Shown: positions 1 through 9,112 of the stretch, piece by piece | Layout of the letters: the number at the start of each line of letters is the position of its first letter | Numbering within the stretch: position 1 is the first letter of the stretch | Assembly: GCF_019056395.1 (NCBI RefSeq) | Contig: NZ_CP077639.1 | Coordinates: forward strand, 1,118,001-1,182,000 | Length of the DNA stretch: 64,000 nt | Source: Terribacillus sp. DMT04 | GTDB taxonomy: Bacteria > Bacillota > Bacilli > Bacillales > Amphibacillaceae | Direction: 5' to 3' | Position numbers and translations under genes: made by a program | Notes under the pieces: model-generated | Seen by the model: only the letters and a program-made list of their open reading frames with translations | Databases searched by the model: none | What the model was told of the DNA's origin: nothing

Positions 1-118
1 TACGTACATCTGTTGTTTTCCATTGTTATGCCAAGCTGCTTTTATGATACACTGAATGAAGAGATAATGCATCTGGAACAACTAGACGGGGCTGGTAAGA
101 AAAGGGGCAATGTGAAAC

Positions 119-748
119 ATGAACTGGGAAGTGTTTTTGGCACCATATGCACAAGTGGTTGAAGAACTGAAAGTAAAGTTGAAGGGGATGCGCTCTCAAT
201 TCGAATATGAATCACGCCATTCACCAATTGAATTCATTACAGGCCGTGTAAAACCGGTAAGCAGTATCTTACAGAAGGCAGCTACTAAACAAGTTACTGT
301 TGATCTGCTTCATCGGGAAATCCAAGATATTGCTGGTCTGCGGATTGTTACACAGTTTGTAAATGATATTTATACAGTGGTTGGTATGCTGAAAGCGCGT
401 AAAGATTTCGTCATTGTAGATGAGATTGATTATATTGTGCAGAAAAAAGACAGCGGCTACCGTTCTTATCATATGATCATTGAGTATCCAGTTGAAACCA
501 TTCATGGGGAAAAGAAAGTGCTGGCAGAGATTCAGATTCGGACGCTGGCGATGAACTTTTGGGCGACGAATGAGCATTCTCTTAACTATAAATATGATGG
601 TCAAATTCCGGCAGATTTGAAGGCACGGTTAAAACGGGCAGCAGAAGCTGCATTCCGCCTGGATGAGGAAATGTCTAAAATCCGGGATGATGTTCGAGAA
701 GCACAACGTATCTATCGTGATCAGCAGCAAATAAAAAAGCATAAATAG
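119..748 (+). CDS. relQ: Small alarmone synthetase RelQ (GTP pyrophosphokinase YjbM)
   Basis: Makes (p)ppGpp by transferring pyrophosphate from ATP to GDP or GTP in the cytoplasm, without the hydrolase and TGS/ACT parts of long RelA. The 209-residue length fits small alarmone synthetases. Visible motifs are RVKPVSSILQK (residues 43-53, ATP site), DIAGLRI (70-76), KDSGYRSYH (110-118, GTP-side G-loop) and the acidic EIQIRT (138-143). A purine-rich RBS (aggggc) lies upstream of the ATG. NAD kinase follows after 14 bases, as in the B. subtilis yjbM-yjbN-yjbO operon, so the three genes are probably co-transcribed. Confidence 0.95.
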   Translation: MNWEVFLAPYAQVVEELKVKLKGMRSQFEYESRHSPIEFITGRVKPVSSILQKAATKQVTVDLLHREIQDIAGLRIVTQFVNDIYTVVGMLKARKDFVIVDEIDYIVQKKDSGYRSYHMIIEYPVETIHGEKKVLAEIQIRTLAMNFWATNEHSLNYKYDGQIPADLKARLKRAAEAAFRLDEEMSKIRDDVREAQRIYRDQQQIKKHK

Positions 749-762
749 GGGTGTAAGCTGAG

Positions 763-1560
763 ATGAAATATACGGTACTTTCAAGGGGAGATGAGAAGTC
801 CGATCGTATCAAAGAGACGATCGTCGACCATCTCGCTCATTTCAATTTTGAATACGACGAAAAGGAGCCTGATCTTGCCATCTCTGTTGGAGGCGACGGC
901 ACGTTCCTGGAGAATTTCCATACGTTTGTCCACCGGTTGGACAGTACAGCTTTTATTGGTATCCATACCGGGCATTTAGGATTTTATGCTGACTGGGTCC
1001 CAGAGGAACTGGAGAAGCTGCTGCTTCAAGTAGCGAATAAACCGTACCATATCGTAGAGTACCCACTCTTGGCAATCTCGATTGCCCATAAGGACGGCAG
1101 AGTGGACGAGCATTTAGCCTTAAACGAATGCTCTGTTAAAACACCGGACGGTTCCGTTGTACTTGATCTCTCGATAAAAGGGGAGCACTTTGAGACATTT
1201 CGCGGAGACGGCCTTGTCATCTCAACACCTTCTGGCAGTACAGCATATAATAAGGCGCTAAACGGAGCGATTATCCATCCGTCACTTGCTTCCATTCAGG
1301 TGACAGAGCTAGCTTCTATTAATAATCGCGTATTCCGGACAATTGGTTCGCCGCTTATACTGCCGAGCCATCATCCATGTACGCTTCGCCCTGTCTTGGA
1401 TAAAAGTTTCTTCATTGCCATTGATCACATGACCGAAAATCATACCGATATTGAGTCTATTACGTGTTCTGTAGCCAAGCAGCGCGTTCGCTTTGCTCGT
1501 TTTCGTCCTTTCCCGTTCTGGAAACGAGTACATGACTCCTTTATTGCAGATAAGAGGTAG
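763..1560 (+). CDS. nadK: NAD kinase (YjbN/PpnKA type)
   Basis: Phosphorylates NAD+ to NADP+. The 265-residue length matches the short Bacillus NAD kinases. The signature [10 protein letters not shown] (residues 43-52, with catalytic Asp45), the NE pair at 121-122, and [11 protein letters not shown] (155-165) are all intact. It is the second gene of the relQ operon and stops 5 bases before the pseudouridine synthase start, so translation is probably coupled. Pairing an NADP-making enzyme with an alarmone synthetase is conserved in Bacillus. I see no sign of damage. Confidence 0.95.
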   Translation: MKYTVLSRGDEKSDRIKETIVDHLAHFNFEYDEKEPDLAISVGGDGTFLENFHTFVHRLDSTAFIGIHTGHLGFYADWVPEELEKLLLQVANKPYHIVEYPLLAISIAHKDGRVDEHLALNECSVKTPDGSVVLDLSIKGEHFETFRGDGLVISTPSGSTAYNKALNGAIIHPSLASIQVTELASINNRVFRTIGSPLILPSHHPCTLRPVLDKSFFIAIDHMTENHTDIESITCSVAKQRVRFARFRPFPFWKRVHDSFIADKR

Positions 1561-1565
1561 CAATT

Positions 1566-2429
1566 ATGAAATTGAGTTGGACTTTACAGGAAGAAGTCAG
1601 CCTGAAGGACTTCTTAAAGTCGCAAGGCGTATCCAGAAGATTATTCAAAACATTGAAAGAGGAGCCGGAGCTGGTAACACTCAATCAGCTGCCGGCCCTT
1701 CTTTGGTATACCGGAAAACCTGGCGATTGCTTGGAAGTAAAGCTGCCGGATGAGACAGCAGGTGGGTTTATGGAGCCAGAGCCGATGGACCTGGCTATAG
1801 TCTTTGAAGATGAGCATGTGCTGGTGCTTGATAAGCAGCCAGGAGCAGCAGTTATTCCTTCCATGAATCAGCCGAATGGAACAATTGCCAATGGTTTGCT
1901 TTGGCATTACAAGCAGCAAGGACTAGCTTATACGGTTCACATTCTGACAAGACTTGACCGTGATACTTCTGGTCTGATGCTTATTGCGAAACATCGATAT
2001 GCGCACACCCTCTTGGCGGTAGACCAAAAACAGGGAAGAATTTATCGGTCTTATGCCGCACTTGCAGAAGGGCAGGTCAAACAGGAAGCGGGGTTCATTC
2101 ATCAGCCGATTGGCAGAAAAGAAGATTCGATCATTGAGCGGGAAGTCAGACAAGATGGCCAAGATGCTTTGACTTATTATCGTATACAAGAAAGATTTGC
2201 TCGTCATACATTGCTGGAAATAAAACTCGCAACAGGAAGAACCCATCAGATTCGCGTGCATATGGCTTTTCTGGGTCATCCGCTAGCAGGGGACACACTT
2301 TATGGCGGCCGAACAGATGTGCTGAAGCGGCAAGCGCTGCACTCCCAGCAGCTGTGCTTTACCCATCCTTTTACGAAGCGCGTGCTCACTTTCCACGCGG
2401 CATTACCAGCTGACTTCTTAATCGAATGA
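1566..2429 (+). CDS. yjbO: RluA/RluD-family RNA pseudouridine synthase (YjbO)
   Basis: Isomerises uridine to pseudouridine in RNA, probably rRNA. The core motif TRLDRDTSGL is at residues 128-137, with Asp131 as the catalytic nucleophile; GRTHQIRVH near residue 220 is the conserved basic segment. The N-terminal 60 residues look like a degenerate S4 RNA-binding domain. The RBS (aagagg) lies inside the end of NAD kinase. The 3' end overlaps the convergent prpE by 12 bases. The precise target base cannot be read from sequence. Confidence 0.92.
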   Translation: MKLSWTLQEEVSLKDFLKSQGVSRRLFKTLKEEPELVTLNQLPALLWYTGKPGDCLEVKLPDETAGGFMEPEPMDLAIVFEDEHVLVLDKQPGAAVIPSMNQPNGTIANGLLWHYKQQGLAYTVHILTRLDRDTSGLMLIAKHRYAHTLLAVDQKQGRIYRSYAALAEGQVKQEAGFIHQPIGRKEDSIIEREVRQDGQDALTYYRIQERFARHTLLEIKLATGRTHQIRVHMAFLGHPLAGDTLYGGRTDVLKRQALHSQQLCFTHPFTKRVLTFHAALPADFLIE

Positions 2430-3155
2430 GCGGAACTTTTCATTAACGAATGGCTGCTGTGATGGAACACTATAGAGCGTACGTTCAGGGAAGCGGCAGG
2501 CAGTCAGTTTGTTGCCGAAAACACAGCCGGTATCGATATTTATTGTATGGTGCATGATGCGTGCGTCCATAACAGGCGTATGTCCGTATATAATCCAATC
2601 ATCGCCGTGGTAATGCTTGGCCCAGTCACGTCTGACAGGACGGCCAAGCTCATCCATCTCCCCGGTCGTATCACCGTACAGGACGAAGCTTTTCACCTTT
2701 TTCCCCTCTTTGCCAATAAGGGACTCCTTTATGCCAGCGTGTGCTGCAATCGCATTTATTTCTGGTAGCTGTTTATACAGAGGTGCTTTTTTGTATAGTT
2801 GCATGAACATATTCGTTAATTTTCGGCGCTTATTCGGCTCACATGCTTGTAATTCAGATACCGTTGTTTCTAACCCGTGTTTGACTTGTACATTATTGCC
2901 GAGTAAATAGCGGTATAACTTATCACAATGGTTACCGGGCACATAAAAGCCCAGTCCTGCTTCTGTCAGATGATAAGCAAGTTCAATGACGCCAATAGAA
3001 TCTGGCCCGCGGTCCGTTAAATCACCGATGAAAAAAGGCTGCCGGCTGTCGGGATGAACTGGAAGATTATCTTTCAGTTCATAACCTAGCTCATGGAATA
3101 GATTAAGCAGTTCCGGCAAGCAGCCGTGTATATCTCCAATAAAATCGATTTTCAT
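2418..3155 (-). CDS. prpE: Bis(5'-nucleosyl)-tetraphosphatase PrpE
   Basis: Calcineurin-type metallophosphoesterase. In B. subtilis PrpE hydrolyses dinucleoside tetraphosphates (Ap4A) and affects spore germination. The metal-binding motifs are present in order: GDIHG (Asp8, His10), GDLTDRG (44-50), GNHCDK, then GHTPV and NIDTG near the C-terminus. The 245-residue length is normal. It is convergent with yjbO and is separated from the upstream rodA-like gene by a strong terminator, so it probably has its own promoter. Confidence 0.93.
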   Translation of the reverse strand: MKIDFIGDIHGCLPELLNLFHELGYELKDNLPVHPDSRQPFFIGDLTDRGPDSIGVIELAYHLTEAGLGFYVPGNHCDKLYRYLLGNNVQVKHGLETTVSELQACEPNKRRKLTNMFMQLYKKAPLYKQLPEINAIAAHAGIKESLIGKEGKKVKSFVLYGDTTGEMDELGRPVRRDWAKHYHGDDWIIYGHTPVMDARIMHHTINIDTGCVFGNKLTACRFPERTLYSVPSQQPFVNEKFRSFD

Positions 3156-3172
3156 TCAAATCACTCCTATAT

Positions 3173-3209
3173 AAAAAGGGAAAGCTTTGATGAAAGCTTT
3201 CCCTTTTTT
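3173..3209 (-). terminator. Intrinsic terminator after the rodA/ftsW-like gene
   Basis: A perfect stem (GGGAAAGCTTT with AAAGCTTTCCC, loop GATG) is flanked by an A run on one side and a T run on the other. It begins 8 bases beyond the stop of the minus-strand rodA-like gene and isolates prpE from it. Confidence 0.9.
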
Positions 3210-3217
3210 ACGTCTAG

Positions 3218-4396
3218 TTATTTCTGTGTTTCGAACATGTACGTTCTCGTTCGTGAGTGTATATTGAGTACGATACCTATCGCAATCATGTAAGCGAGCG
3301 TGGAGCTTCCGCCGTAGCTCAGAAACGGAAGCGGAAGGCCGGTAATTGGAACAAGACCGACAGACATTCCGATGTTTTGGAAAATTTGGTACGTGAACAT
3401 CCCAATAAAACCAGCAGTTAAATAACTGCCGAATGGCTCATTGCTCTCTAAGCCTACTTGAATCATTCGATAAATAAGAATGAAGAACAAGAAAAGGACA
3501 ACTGCTGAACCGATAAATCCATATTGCTCAGCGATGGCAGAAAAGATGTAATCGGTATGGCGTTCTGGAATAGATACCTGAAAATTAGACGCTCCCTTTC
3601 CAAGCAAAATGCCGGAGCCGATTGCCATCAAACCTAACCTATACTGATAACTGGAATCAGGGTATTTCTCTGGATAAAGCCAGCCGAGAAAACGGCTTTC
3701 CACATGCTTAAAGATTGTTTCTTGTAAGAAAGCGCCGACCTGATTAGGGAAAATAAACGCCAGCAAACCTACAATTGTTGCAATTCCAAGCACAACACCA
3801 AGAATCATCAGCAAAAGCCGCCAGCTAATACCTGATACCAAAATGGTAGCGCCGAGAATAGCGCATAATACTAGGAAACCACCAAGGTCAGGCTGTGAAG
3901 CAATTAATCCCATCGGCGGCAATGCGACAGCTAACAATTTGCCCAGCAGAATCAAATCGGTTTTGTTCGTTCGCATTGCATGTTTTTCATTATGGGACAT
4001 AATTACATGAGCCAGGGCGATAACGACAAATACTTTAACAAATTCCGCTGGCTGCATCGAGCCGATACCAGGCAGGATAAACCAGCTTGTTGCGCCGTTT
4101 GCTTCATTGATAATGGCCGCTGGAAACTTGAAGAAGAGCATAAGCAGCATGACAATACCAATTCCATAAAATATCCACACAAGCTGGCGCAGACGGTCAT
4201 AATCAAGCAACATCATAACGGTAATGACAATGGCGCCAAGCACGTACCATAAAATTTGTCTTGGCATATATTGTGTCTGAGCTGCAAGGCCTGATAAAGT
4301 GGGCTGCAGTTCATGTAACGTAAACGAAGAGACGATACCAAGCAATATCAAAACTAATATAATTGTTAGATCTAACCGAAATTTGTTAGAATTCAT
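3218..4396 (-). CDS. RodA/FtsW/SpoVE-family peptidoglycan glycosyltransferase
   Basis: SEDS polytopic membrane protein that polymerises lipid II, working with a class B PBP in elongation or division. About ten membrane segments are visible. Family motifs are QPAEFVK, QPDLG, ERHTDYIFSAIAEQYGF and GLPLPFLSYGGSS. I start at the ATG giving MNSNKF, because GAAAGG lies 8 bases upstream; a TTG six bases earlier has no RBS. At 392 residues it is closer to RodA length. It lies between prpE and mgtE, unlike in B. subtilis. RodA versus FtsW cannot be settled by sequence reading alone. Confidence 0.9.
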   Translation of the reverse strand: MNSNKFRLDLTIILVLILLGIVSSFTLHELQPTLSGLAAQTQYMPRQILWYVLGAIVITVMMLLDYDRLRQLVWIFYGIGIVMLLMLFFKFPAAIINEANGATSWFILPGIGSMQPAEFVKVFVVIALAHVIMSHNEKHAMRTNKTDLILLGKLLAVALPPMGLIASQPDLGGFLVLCAILGATILVSGISWRLLLMILGVVLGIATIVGLLAFIFPNQVGAFLQETIFKHVESRFLGWLYPEKYPDSSYQYRLGLMAIGSGILLGKGASNFQVSIPERHTDYIFSAIAEQYGFIGSAVVLFLFFILIYRMIQVGLESNEPFGSYLTAGFIGMFTYQIFQNIGMSVGLVPITGLPLPFLSYGGSSTLAYMIAIGIVLNIHSRTRTYMFETQK

Positions 4397-4565
4397 ACAC
4401 AAAACCTTTCTTTCGTTCCTTCCGCATCTCTAGCTGCTATAAAAGCGATTAGATTTTGCAAATGAGTGGAATATAATCTTGTTACAGTTTACAACAAAAA
4501 TACGGATAAATTAAGTGAACACTATTAAAGTTTTTTAAACCTTTCAGGAAACGAGCGTTTATCCG

Positions 4566-4594
4566 TTGACAAATAACGGCACGTTGCATACTAT
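4566..4594 (+). promoter_or_regulatory. Sigma-A promoter of mgtE
   Basis: TTGACA (4566-4571), a 17-base spacer and TACTAT (4589-4594) make a near-consensus vegetative promoter. Its -35 box begins with the TTG that would otherwise be read as an upstream start codon for mgtE, which argues against that longer start. No M-box magnesium riboswitch is recognisable in the roughly 30-base leader. Confidence 0.8.
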
Positions 4595-4625
4595 TGATTT
4601 TTCTTGCAAGCGAGGAGGCTGGCTT

Positions 4626-5993
4626 ATGGATCATCTAGAAAACCAAGAATTCTTACTATATCAGAATAAAATAAGGGAAGCACTAGCCAACCAGCAAATC
4701 GATCAATTTCGTGCAGAATACCTAGAACTGCACCCATATGATCAGGCTGCTGTTTTTGAAGAGCAGCCAGAAGAAGTTCGTAAACAAATCTATTCCTATC
4801 TTTCCCCTGAAGAAACAGCTGAGATAATGGAAAATGTAAATCAGGAAAATGCGGACGAATATTTCACGGAGATGTACTCACGCTACGCGGCCCAGGTACT
4901 GGCAGAGATGTCGGCCGATGATGCGGTTGATATATTAAAGGAAATGGACAAGAATAAGGTTGCTAGTTTCATTACAATAATGGAAAAAGAAGCTGCGGAC
5001 GAAATTAAGCATCTTTTGCATTATGAAGACAAAACGGCAGGAAGTATTATGACGACAGAATTCGTTAGTGTCAGTGCCGCCGATACAGTAAGAGAAGCGA
5101 TGCTGCATCTGCGTGCAGAAGCACCTGACGCAGAGACGATCTATTACACGTATGTTGTCGACATCGACAAAAAACTGGTCGGTGTCATTTCTTTGCGTAA
5201 CTTAATTATTGCAGAAAAAGATTGGCTTATTTCGGAAGTGATGAGTGATCGTATTGTCAGTGTAGCAGTTGGAGATGACCAAGAACACGCTGCGCAGATG
5301 ATGCGTGATTATGACTTCCTAGCACTTCCGGTAGTTGATTTTCAAGATCATATTCTTGGGATTATTACAGTCGATGATATTCTTGATGTTATGGAAGAGG
5401 AAGCAGATGAAGATTACAGCCGGCTAGCTGGTGTAAGTGATACCGAAAAAGGTGAAGATAGTGCCTTTGTGTCTGCGCGAAAACGACTTCCATGGCTTGT
5501 TGCACTTCTTTTCCTTGGTATGATTACGGCCAGCTTGATCAGCCGCTTTGAGTCAACGCTTAGCCAAGTTGCTATCCTTGCAAGCTTCATACCGCTCATA
5601 GGCGGTATGGGTGGTAATACAGGAACCCAAGCACTCGCAGTCGCAGTCCGCGGTATGGCAACAGGGGATATCGCCAAGCGCGGTAAGATGCGCATGGTGC
5701 TGCGTGAAGGTTTGACAGGTATGATGACCGGATTAAGCTGTGGTATCGTGATTACGATTGTCGTTGCGATATGGCAGAATAATATCTATCTTGGTTTACT
5801 TGTAGGGCTTTCCATTTTTGCTACTTTGATTATTGCCACATTAGCAGGAGCCATTATTCCGCTCCTTATGCACAAAATGAAGATAGATCCAGCGATTGCT
5901 TCGGGTCCCTTCATTACGACGATAAATGACATTATATCCATCTTGATTTATTTTGGGCTGGCAACAGCCTTTATGGGATTTATTACACAATAG
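4626..5993 (+). CDS. mgtE: Magnesium channel MgtE
   Basis: Mg2+-gated Mg2+ channel of the cytoplasmic membrane. The order is an N-terminal helical superhelical domain (about residues 1-130), a CBS pair (about 135-260), a connecting helix and five transmembrane segments (about 290-455). IPLIGGMGGNTGTQ, the pore signature, is in the first part of the membrane domain. Start chosen at the ATG after GAGGAGG (MDHLENQ), giving 455 residues, the family norm. The antiporter gene follows 18 bases later, suggesting a two-gene operon for ion homeostasis. Confidence 0.93.
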   Translation: MDHLENQEFLLYQNKIREALANQQIDQFRAEYLELHPYDQAAVFEEQPEEVRKQIYSYLSPEETAEIMENVNQENADEYFTEMYSRYAAQVLAEMSADDAVDILKEMDKNKVASFITIMEKEAADEIKHLLHYEDKTAGSIMTTEFVSVSAADTVREAMLHLRAEAPDAETIYYTYVVDIDKKLVGVISLRNLIIAEKDWLISEVMSDRIVSVAVGDDQEHAAQMMRDYDFLALPVVDFQDHILGIITVDDILDVMEEEADEDYSRLAGVSDTEKGEDSAFVSARKRLPWLVALLFLGMITASLISRFESTLSQVAILASFIPLIGGMGGNTGTQALAVAVRGMATGDIAKRGKMRMVLREGLTGMMTGLSCGIVITIVVAIWQNNIYLGLLVGLSIFATLIIATLAGAIIPLLMHKMKIDPAIASGPFITTINDIISILIYFGLATAFMGFITQ

Positions 5994-6011
5994 AAAAAAG
6001 GAGGGTCCAGC

Positions 6012-7847
6012 ATGGAGCACGAATCCATTCTTTCCCTAGTAGTAGTTATTCTAGCAGCATTCCTCACACCGATCTTAATGAATCGCCTGAAGCTCCGTGC
6101 GCTCCCGGTCGTTGTTGCAGAAATTATCGTTGGTATTATTATCGGCCAAAGCGGTTTTGATTTAGTGAATGAGAGCACGTGGCTGGAAACATTATCTACA
6201 CTTGGTTTTATCTTTCTCATGTTTTTGAGCGGGTTGGAAATTGACTTTTCCATCTTCGCGAATAAGAAGAAAAAGAAAAAGGAAGGTCAGCCTACCCAAT
6301 CTCCGTTTATCATCTCGGTTATTGTGTTCACAGGCATCCTTGTTTTATCTGTCGCATTATCTTATGCCTTCGTTCTAGCGGGCTTTATCGATAATGTCTT
6401 CCTAATGACACTTATCATTTCAACGATTTCATTAGGTGTTGTTGTTCCAACATTAAAAGAAGCACAAATGATGAAATCGACTTTTGGTCAAACGATCTTA
6501 ATGATCGCAGTTATTGCGGATTTGTCCACAATGATCTTGCTCGCGGTGTTTGCCTCCATTTATGGACAAGAAGGCGGGAGCATGTGGCTATTGCTCATTC
6601 TGTTTGGCGTTGGGATCCTGCTTTATTTTATCGGGAAGGTCTTCCAAAAGCGATCCTTTGTTGAAACACTATCAAAGGGAACCGTCCAGATTGGTACAAG
6701 AGCAGTCTTTACATTAATTATCGTACTTGTAGCCGTATCTGAATCTGTAGGTGCTGAGAACATTTTAGGTGCTTTCTTAGCAGGTACACTCGTTTCCTTG
6801 CTATCGCCCAATCAGGAACTTGTCCATCAGCTGGACAGTTTTGGGTATGGCTTCTTGATCCCGATCTTCTTCGTAATGATCGGAGTAGAAATGGACTTAC
6901 GCTCCTTGCTTACAGATCCACAAATATTAATGCTCATTCCGCTGCTTTTAGTTGCACTGCTCGTATCAAAAATCGTGCCAGTGCTGTATCTACGGCGGTG
7001 GTATGACTGGCGCTCGGTGATTAGTGCAGGTACAATTCTGACCTCTACGTTATCGCTGGTTATTGCTGCCGCTGCAATTGGCGAGCGGATCGGCGTTATT
7101 GACAGTAAGATGGAAGGTGCGCTTATTCTCGTAGCTGTTATCAGCTGTATTGTTACACCGTGGTTCTTCAAGCGATTTTATGTGCGTTATGTGGAAACAG
7201 AGAAGAAATATGATGTTGGATTTATTGGTGCAAACCAGCTGACAATGCCTTCTGTCCGCAATTTAGATGAGCGATATTATCGGACGCATTTGTATCATAC
7301 GAAGCAGGACAAGCTTGATGAAAGTTTGGCACAATCCCGCTTTGACATCCGGGAGCTGGAAGATTACGATCCTGTAAAACTGGAAGCTCTCGGGGTGTTC
7401 GATGTTGATATCCTAGTTGTTTCAACTGGGGATGAAGAGAGAAATAAAGAACTCGCGCTTCATGCTAAAGAGCTTGGGGTCGAACGTGTTATTGCTCGTA
7501 TTGAACAGCCCAAATTAAGCGATGAATTGAAAGAAAAAGATGTTGAAGTATTTTCTGTGCTGCTATCAACAAATGCGTTGTTTAAAGCGTTGATTGAAGC
7601 ACCTAGTGTTGTCAATATTATGACGAACCAGGATAATGCGCTTTATCAAGTTTCTGTGCAAAATCCTGCTTATGATGGTGTGTCTCTGCGGCAGTTTCCG
7701 TTTCATGGGGACTTGATTATTGTCCGTATCTTCCGTGGGAAGGATTCTATCGTTCCGCATGGTGACACCGTGCTGCGGTTGGATGATATGCTTATCGTTA
7801 CAGGTTCTGGTGAATATGTAGGAGATTTGCGAGAAGTATTAGAATAA
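6012..7847 (+). CDS. yjbQ: CPA2-family cation/proton antiporter with TrkA domains (YjbQ)
   Basis: Membrane antiporter for Na+ or K+ against H+. Residues 1-395 form about 12 transmembrane segments typical of KefB/CPA2 proteins. Residues 400-520 look like a TrkA-N (RCK) domain and 530-611 a TrkA-C domain, so nucleotide or ion gating is likely. AAGGAGG lies 7 bases before the ATG. The TrkA-N nucleotide loop (VGFIGAN) is degenerate compared with the classical GxGxxG, so ligand binding may be altered. It is followed by an intrinsic terminator. Orthologous position to B. subtilis yjbQ. Confidence 0.88.
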   Translation: MEHESILSLVVVILAAFLTPILMNRLKLRALPVVVAEIIVGIIIGQSGFDLVNESTWLETLSTLGFIFLMFLSGLEIDFSIFANKKKKKKEGQPTQSPFIISVIVFTGILVLSVALSYAFVLAGFIDNVFLMTLIISTISLGVVVPTLKEAQMMKSTFGQTILMIAVIADLSTMILLAVFASIYGQEGGSMWLLLILFGVGILLYFIGKVFQKRSFVETLSKGTVQIGTRAVFTLIIVLVAVSESVGAENILGAFLAGTLVSLLSPNQELVHQLDSFGYGFLIPIFFVMIGVEMDLRSLLTDPQILMLIPLLLVALLVSKIVPVLYLRRWYDWRSVISAGTILTSTLSLVIAAAAIGERIGVIDSKMEGALILVAVISCIVTPWFFKRFYVRYVETEKKYDVGFIGANQLTMPSVRNLDERYYRTHLYHTKQDKLDESLAQSRFDIRELEDYDPVKLEALGVFDVDILVVSTGDEERNKELALHAKELGVERVIARIEQPKLSDELKEKDVEVFSVLLSTNALFKALIEAPSVVNIMTNQDNALYQVSVQNPAYDGVSLRQFPFHGDLIIVRIFRGKDSIVPHGDTVLRLDDMLIVTGSGEYVGDLREVLE

Positions 7848-7848
7848 G

Positions 7849-7880
7849 AAAAAAGGCTGTCTGCGGACAGTCTTTTTTTT
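7849..7880 (+). terminator. Intrinsic terminator of mgtE-yjbQ
   Basis: A-rich stem AAGGCTGTC pairs with GACAGTCTT around the loop TGCG and is followed by eight T residues, immediately after the yjbQ stop. Confidence 0.9.
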
Positions 7881-7895
7881 ATGCAATTATCTGGG

Positions 7896-7924
7896 CACCG
7901 ACTTGCAGGCAGTTGCATACACTA
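7896..7924 (+). promoter_or_regulatory. Sigma-K-like promoter of cotO
   Basis: CACC (7896-7899), 16-base spacer, CATACACTA (7916-7924) matches the late mother-cell sigma-K pattern (mACm, about 15-16 bases, CATAnnnTA). It lies 32 bases before the cotO start. Similar elements precede cotZ and the gene at 9174. Confidence 0.65.
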
Positions 7925-7956
7925 GGTAGGAATCCTAATGCAGAGGAGGACAAAGC

Positions 7957-8415
7957 ATGTCTAAAGGGAAAGTGCGACGCGAGCAGCCGCTGCTATTTAT
8001 CTCCCAGCCAAAACTGGATTTGCCGAAAGCAGCCATGCAGCAAGCTTACCGAACAACGAAAGAAAAAAGAAAAGAAGAGGCAGCAGAAGCGTTACCAGAA
8101 GAAACAGCAGAAGAAATAACAGAAACAGCTGTACAGATGCAAAAAGAGGAGAAATCAGCAGAGCCGGAAGACCCGAAACAGAAAAAGAAGGGGAATTTTA
8201 AAGACCTGTCACTAATTGAGAAGATTGATTACTGCTTGAATCTTCCTTCCCAAATTCCGCGGATGAAGTGTGAAATTGTAACCGAGGAAACCAGTATTAT
8301 TGGAATTATTATGGGGATAGAAGACGATGTTATTCAGGTGAAATCGGTACGCCGTCCATTTAAACGGGAAATTAAGTTAGCATCCATCAAGGATATCAAG
8401 CTGCTTGGATTTTAA
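7957..8415 (+). CDS. cotO: Spore coat protein CotO-like
   Basis: 152 residues. The first 20 residues (PLLFISQPKLDL) and the last 80 (KIDYCLNLPSQIPRMKCEI, then a beta-rich tail ending KDIKLLGF) resemble CotO/YjbX, a morphogenetic protein of the Bacillus outer coat. The middle (about 35-85) is a Lys/Glu/Ala-rich low-complexity linker. It is shorter than B. subtilis CotO (227 residues). A GAGGAGG RBS precedes the ATG. Adjacent convergent cotZ and a sigma-K-like promoter support a coat role. It shares a bidirectional terminator with cotZ. Confidence 0.8.
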   Translation: MSKGKVRREQPLLFISQPKLDLPKAAMQQAYRTTKEKRKEEAAEALPEETAEEITETAVQMQKEEKSAEPEDPKQKKKGNFKDLSLIEKIDYCLNLPSQIPRMKCEIVTEETSIIGIIMGIEDDVIQVKSVRRPFKREIKLASIKDIKLLGF

Positions 8416-8416
8416 G

Positions 8417-8454
8417 AAAAAAGTTCAATCTTGGATTTCAAGATTGAACTTTTT
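8417..8454. terminator. Bidirectional terminator between cotO and cotZ
   Basis: A 16-bp stem (AAAAAGTTCAATCTTG with its complement) around GATTT has A and T runs on opposite ends, so it can stop transcription from both convergent coat genes. Confidence 0.9.
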
Positions 8455-8458
8455 CTCT

Positions 8459-8950
8459 TTAGATAGCTGGTGTTGTTCCAGTATTTCCGCTGAAAGCAGA
8501 GATTGCTGGAAGCGTCGTAATGTGGCAGAAGCAGTGCAAGTCGACAGTGAAGCAAACGCCAGTTGCAGTCAAGTTTGCAACCGCCTGCACATCAATTGTA
8601 TCTGGTGTAAGGTTTAAGTCTGCTGGATCGCGCAGCAATTCCAATACTGCACAGCCATCTTCGTATACTGTCTTCACACGGAAGTAGAAGCTCGCAACAA
8701 GCGGTCCAAGTGCTCCTGGTACAGCTCCTGGTACGACTCCAAGACCTCTAAACGGAGTGCCGTCCTGGTTGTAAAGAATAAATGGTACTGTATCAAAACC
8801 AGTTGATCCTCCCCAGTTGCCAAGAAGATCGTTAATGGATTGTTCCGCACTTGTTGCACAGCATTCTGTGTAGATATCCTTTTGTGCATTAGCGATTTCT
8901 TTTAGGATATCGATTACGCAGCCTGTGCCTTTTTCACATCCACAGCTCAT
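8459..8950 (-). CDS. cotZ: Spore coat protein of the CotY/CotZ (ExsY) family
   Basis: 163 residues with eight cysteines, concentrated near the N-terminus (CGCEKGTGC, ECCATS) and the C-terminus (CFTVDLHCFCH). This is the CotY/CotZ/ExsY pattern; these proteins self-assemble into disulfide-linked crust or exosporium lattices. The start follows GAGGGG. It is the only copy here, whereas B. subtilis has cotVWXYZ. A sigma-K-like promoter lies upstream. Confidence 0.9.
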   Translation of the reverse strand: MSCGCEKGTGCVIDILKEIANAQKDIYTECCATSAEQSINDLLGNWGGSTGFDTVPFILYNQDGTPFRGLGVVPGAVPGALGPLVASFYFRVKTVYEDGCAVLELLRDPADLNLTPDTIDVQAVANLTATGVCFTVDLHCFCHITTLPAISAFSGNTGTTPAI

Positions 8951-8998
8951 GATGTTAACCCCTCTCGAAAAGATAAAGTAATGACGTATCGTCCTTAA

Positions 8999-9026
8999 TA
9001 AGATATGGGATGCCCGGTGTTATGTG
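8999..9026 (-). promoter_or_regulatory. Sigma-K-like promoter of cotZ
   Basis: Read on the minus strand: CACA (9026-9023), 15-base spacer, CATATCTTA (9007-8999). It is about 48 bases before the cotZ ATG and fits late mother-cell expression. Confidence 0.6.
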
Positions 9027-9112
9027 TGGGCGTTTGCCCTGATTGCTAAATAAGTTATTAGGTCATGATGGAATTGGGAAGTCCTTCTCTATAATAGGCA
9101 TACTATGCACAC

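Noticed and set aside
1-118. Promoter and leader of relQ
   Set aside because: TTGTTA and TATGAT-like elements occur, but spacing is not convincing enough to annotate.
4403-4625. M-box magnesium riboswitch before mgtE
   Set aside because: A near-consensus promoter lies about 30 bases before the gene and none of the conserved M-box helices are recognisable.
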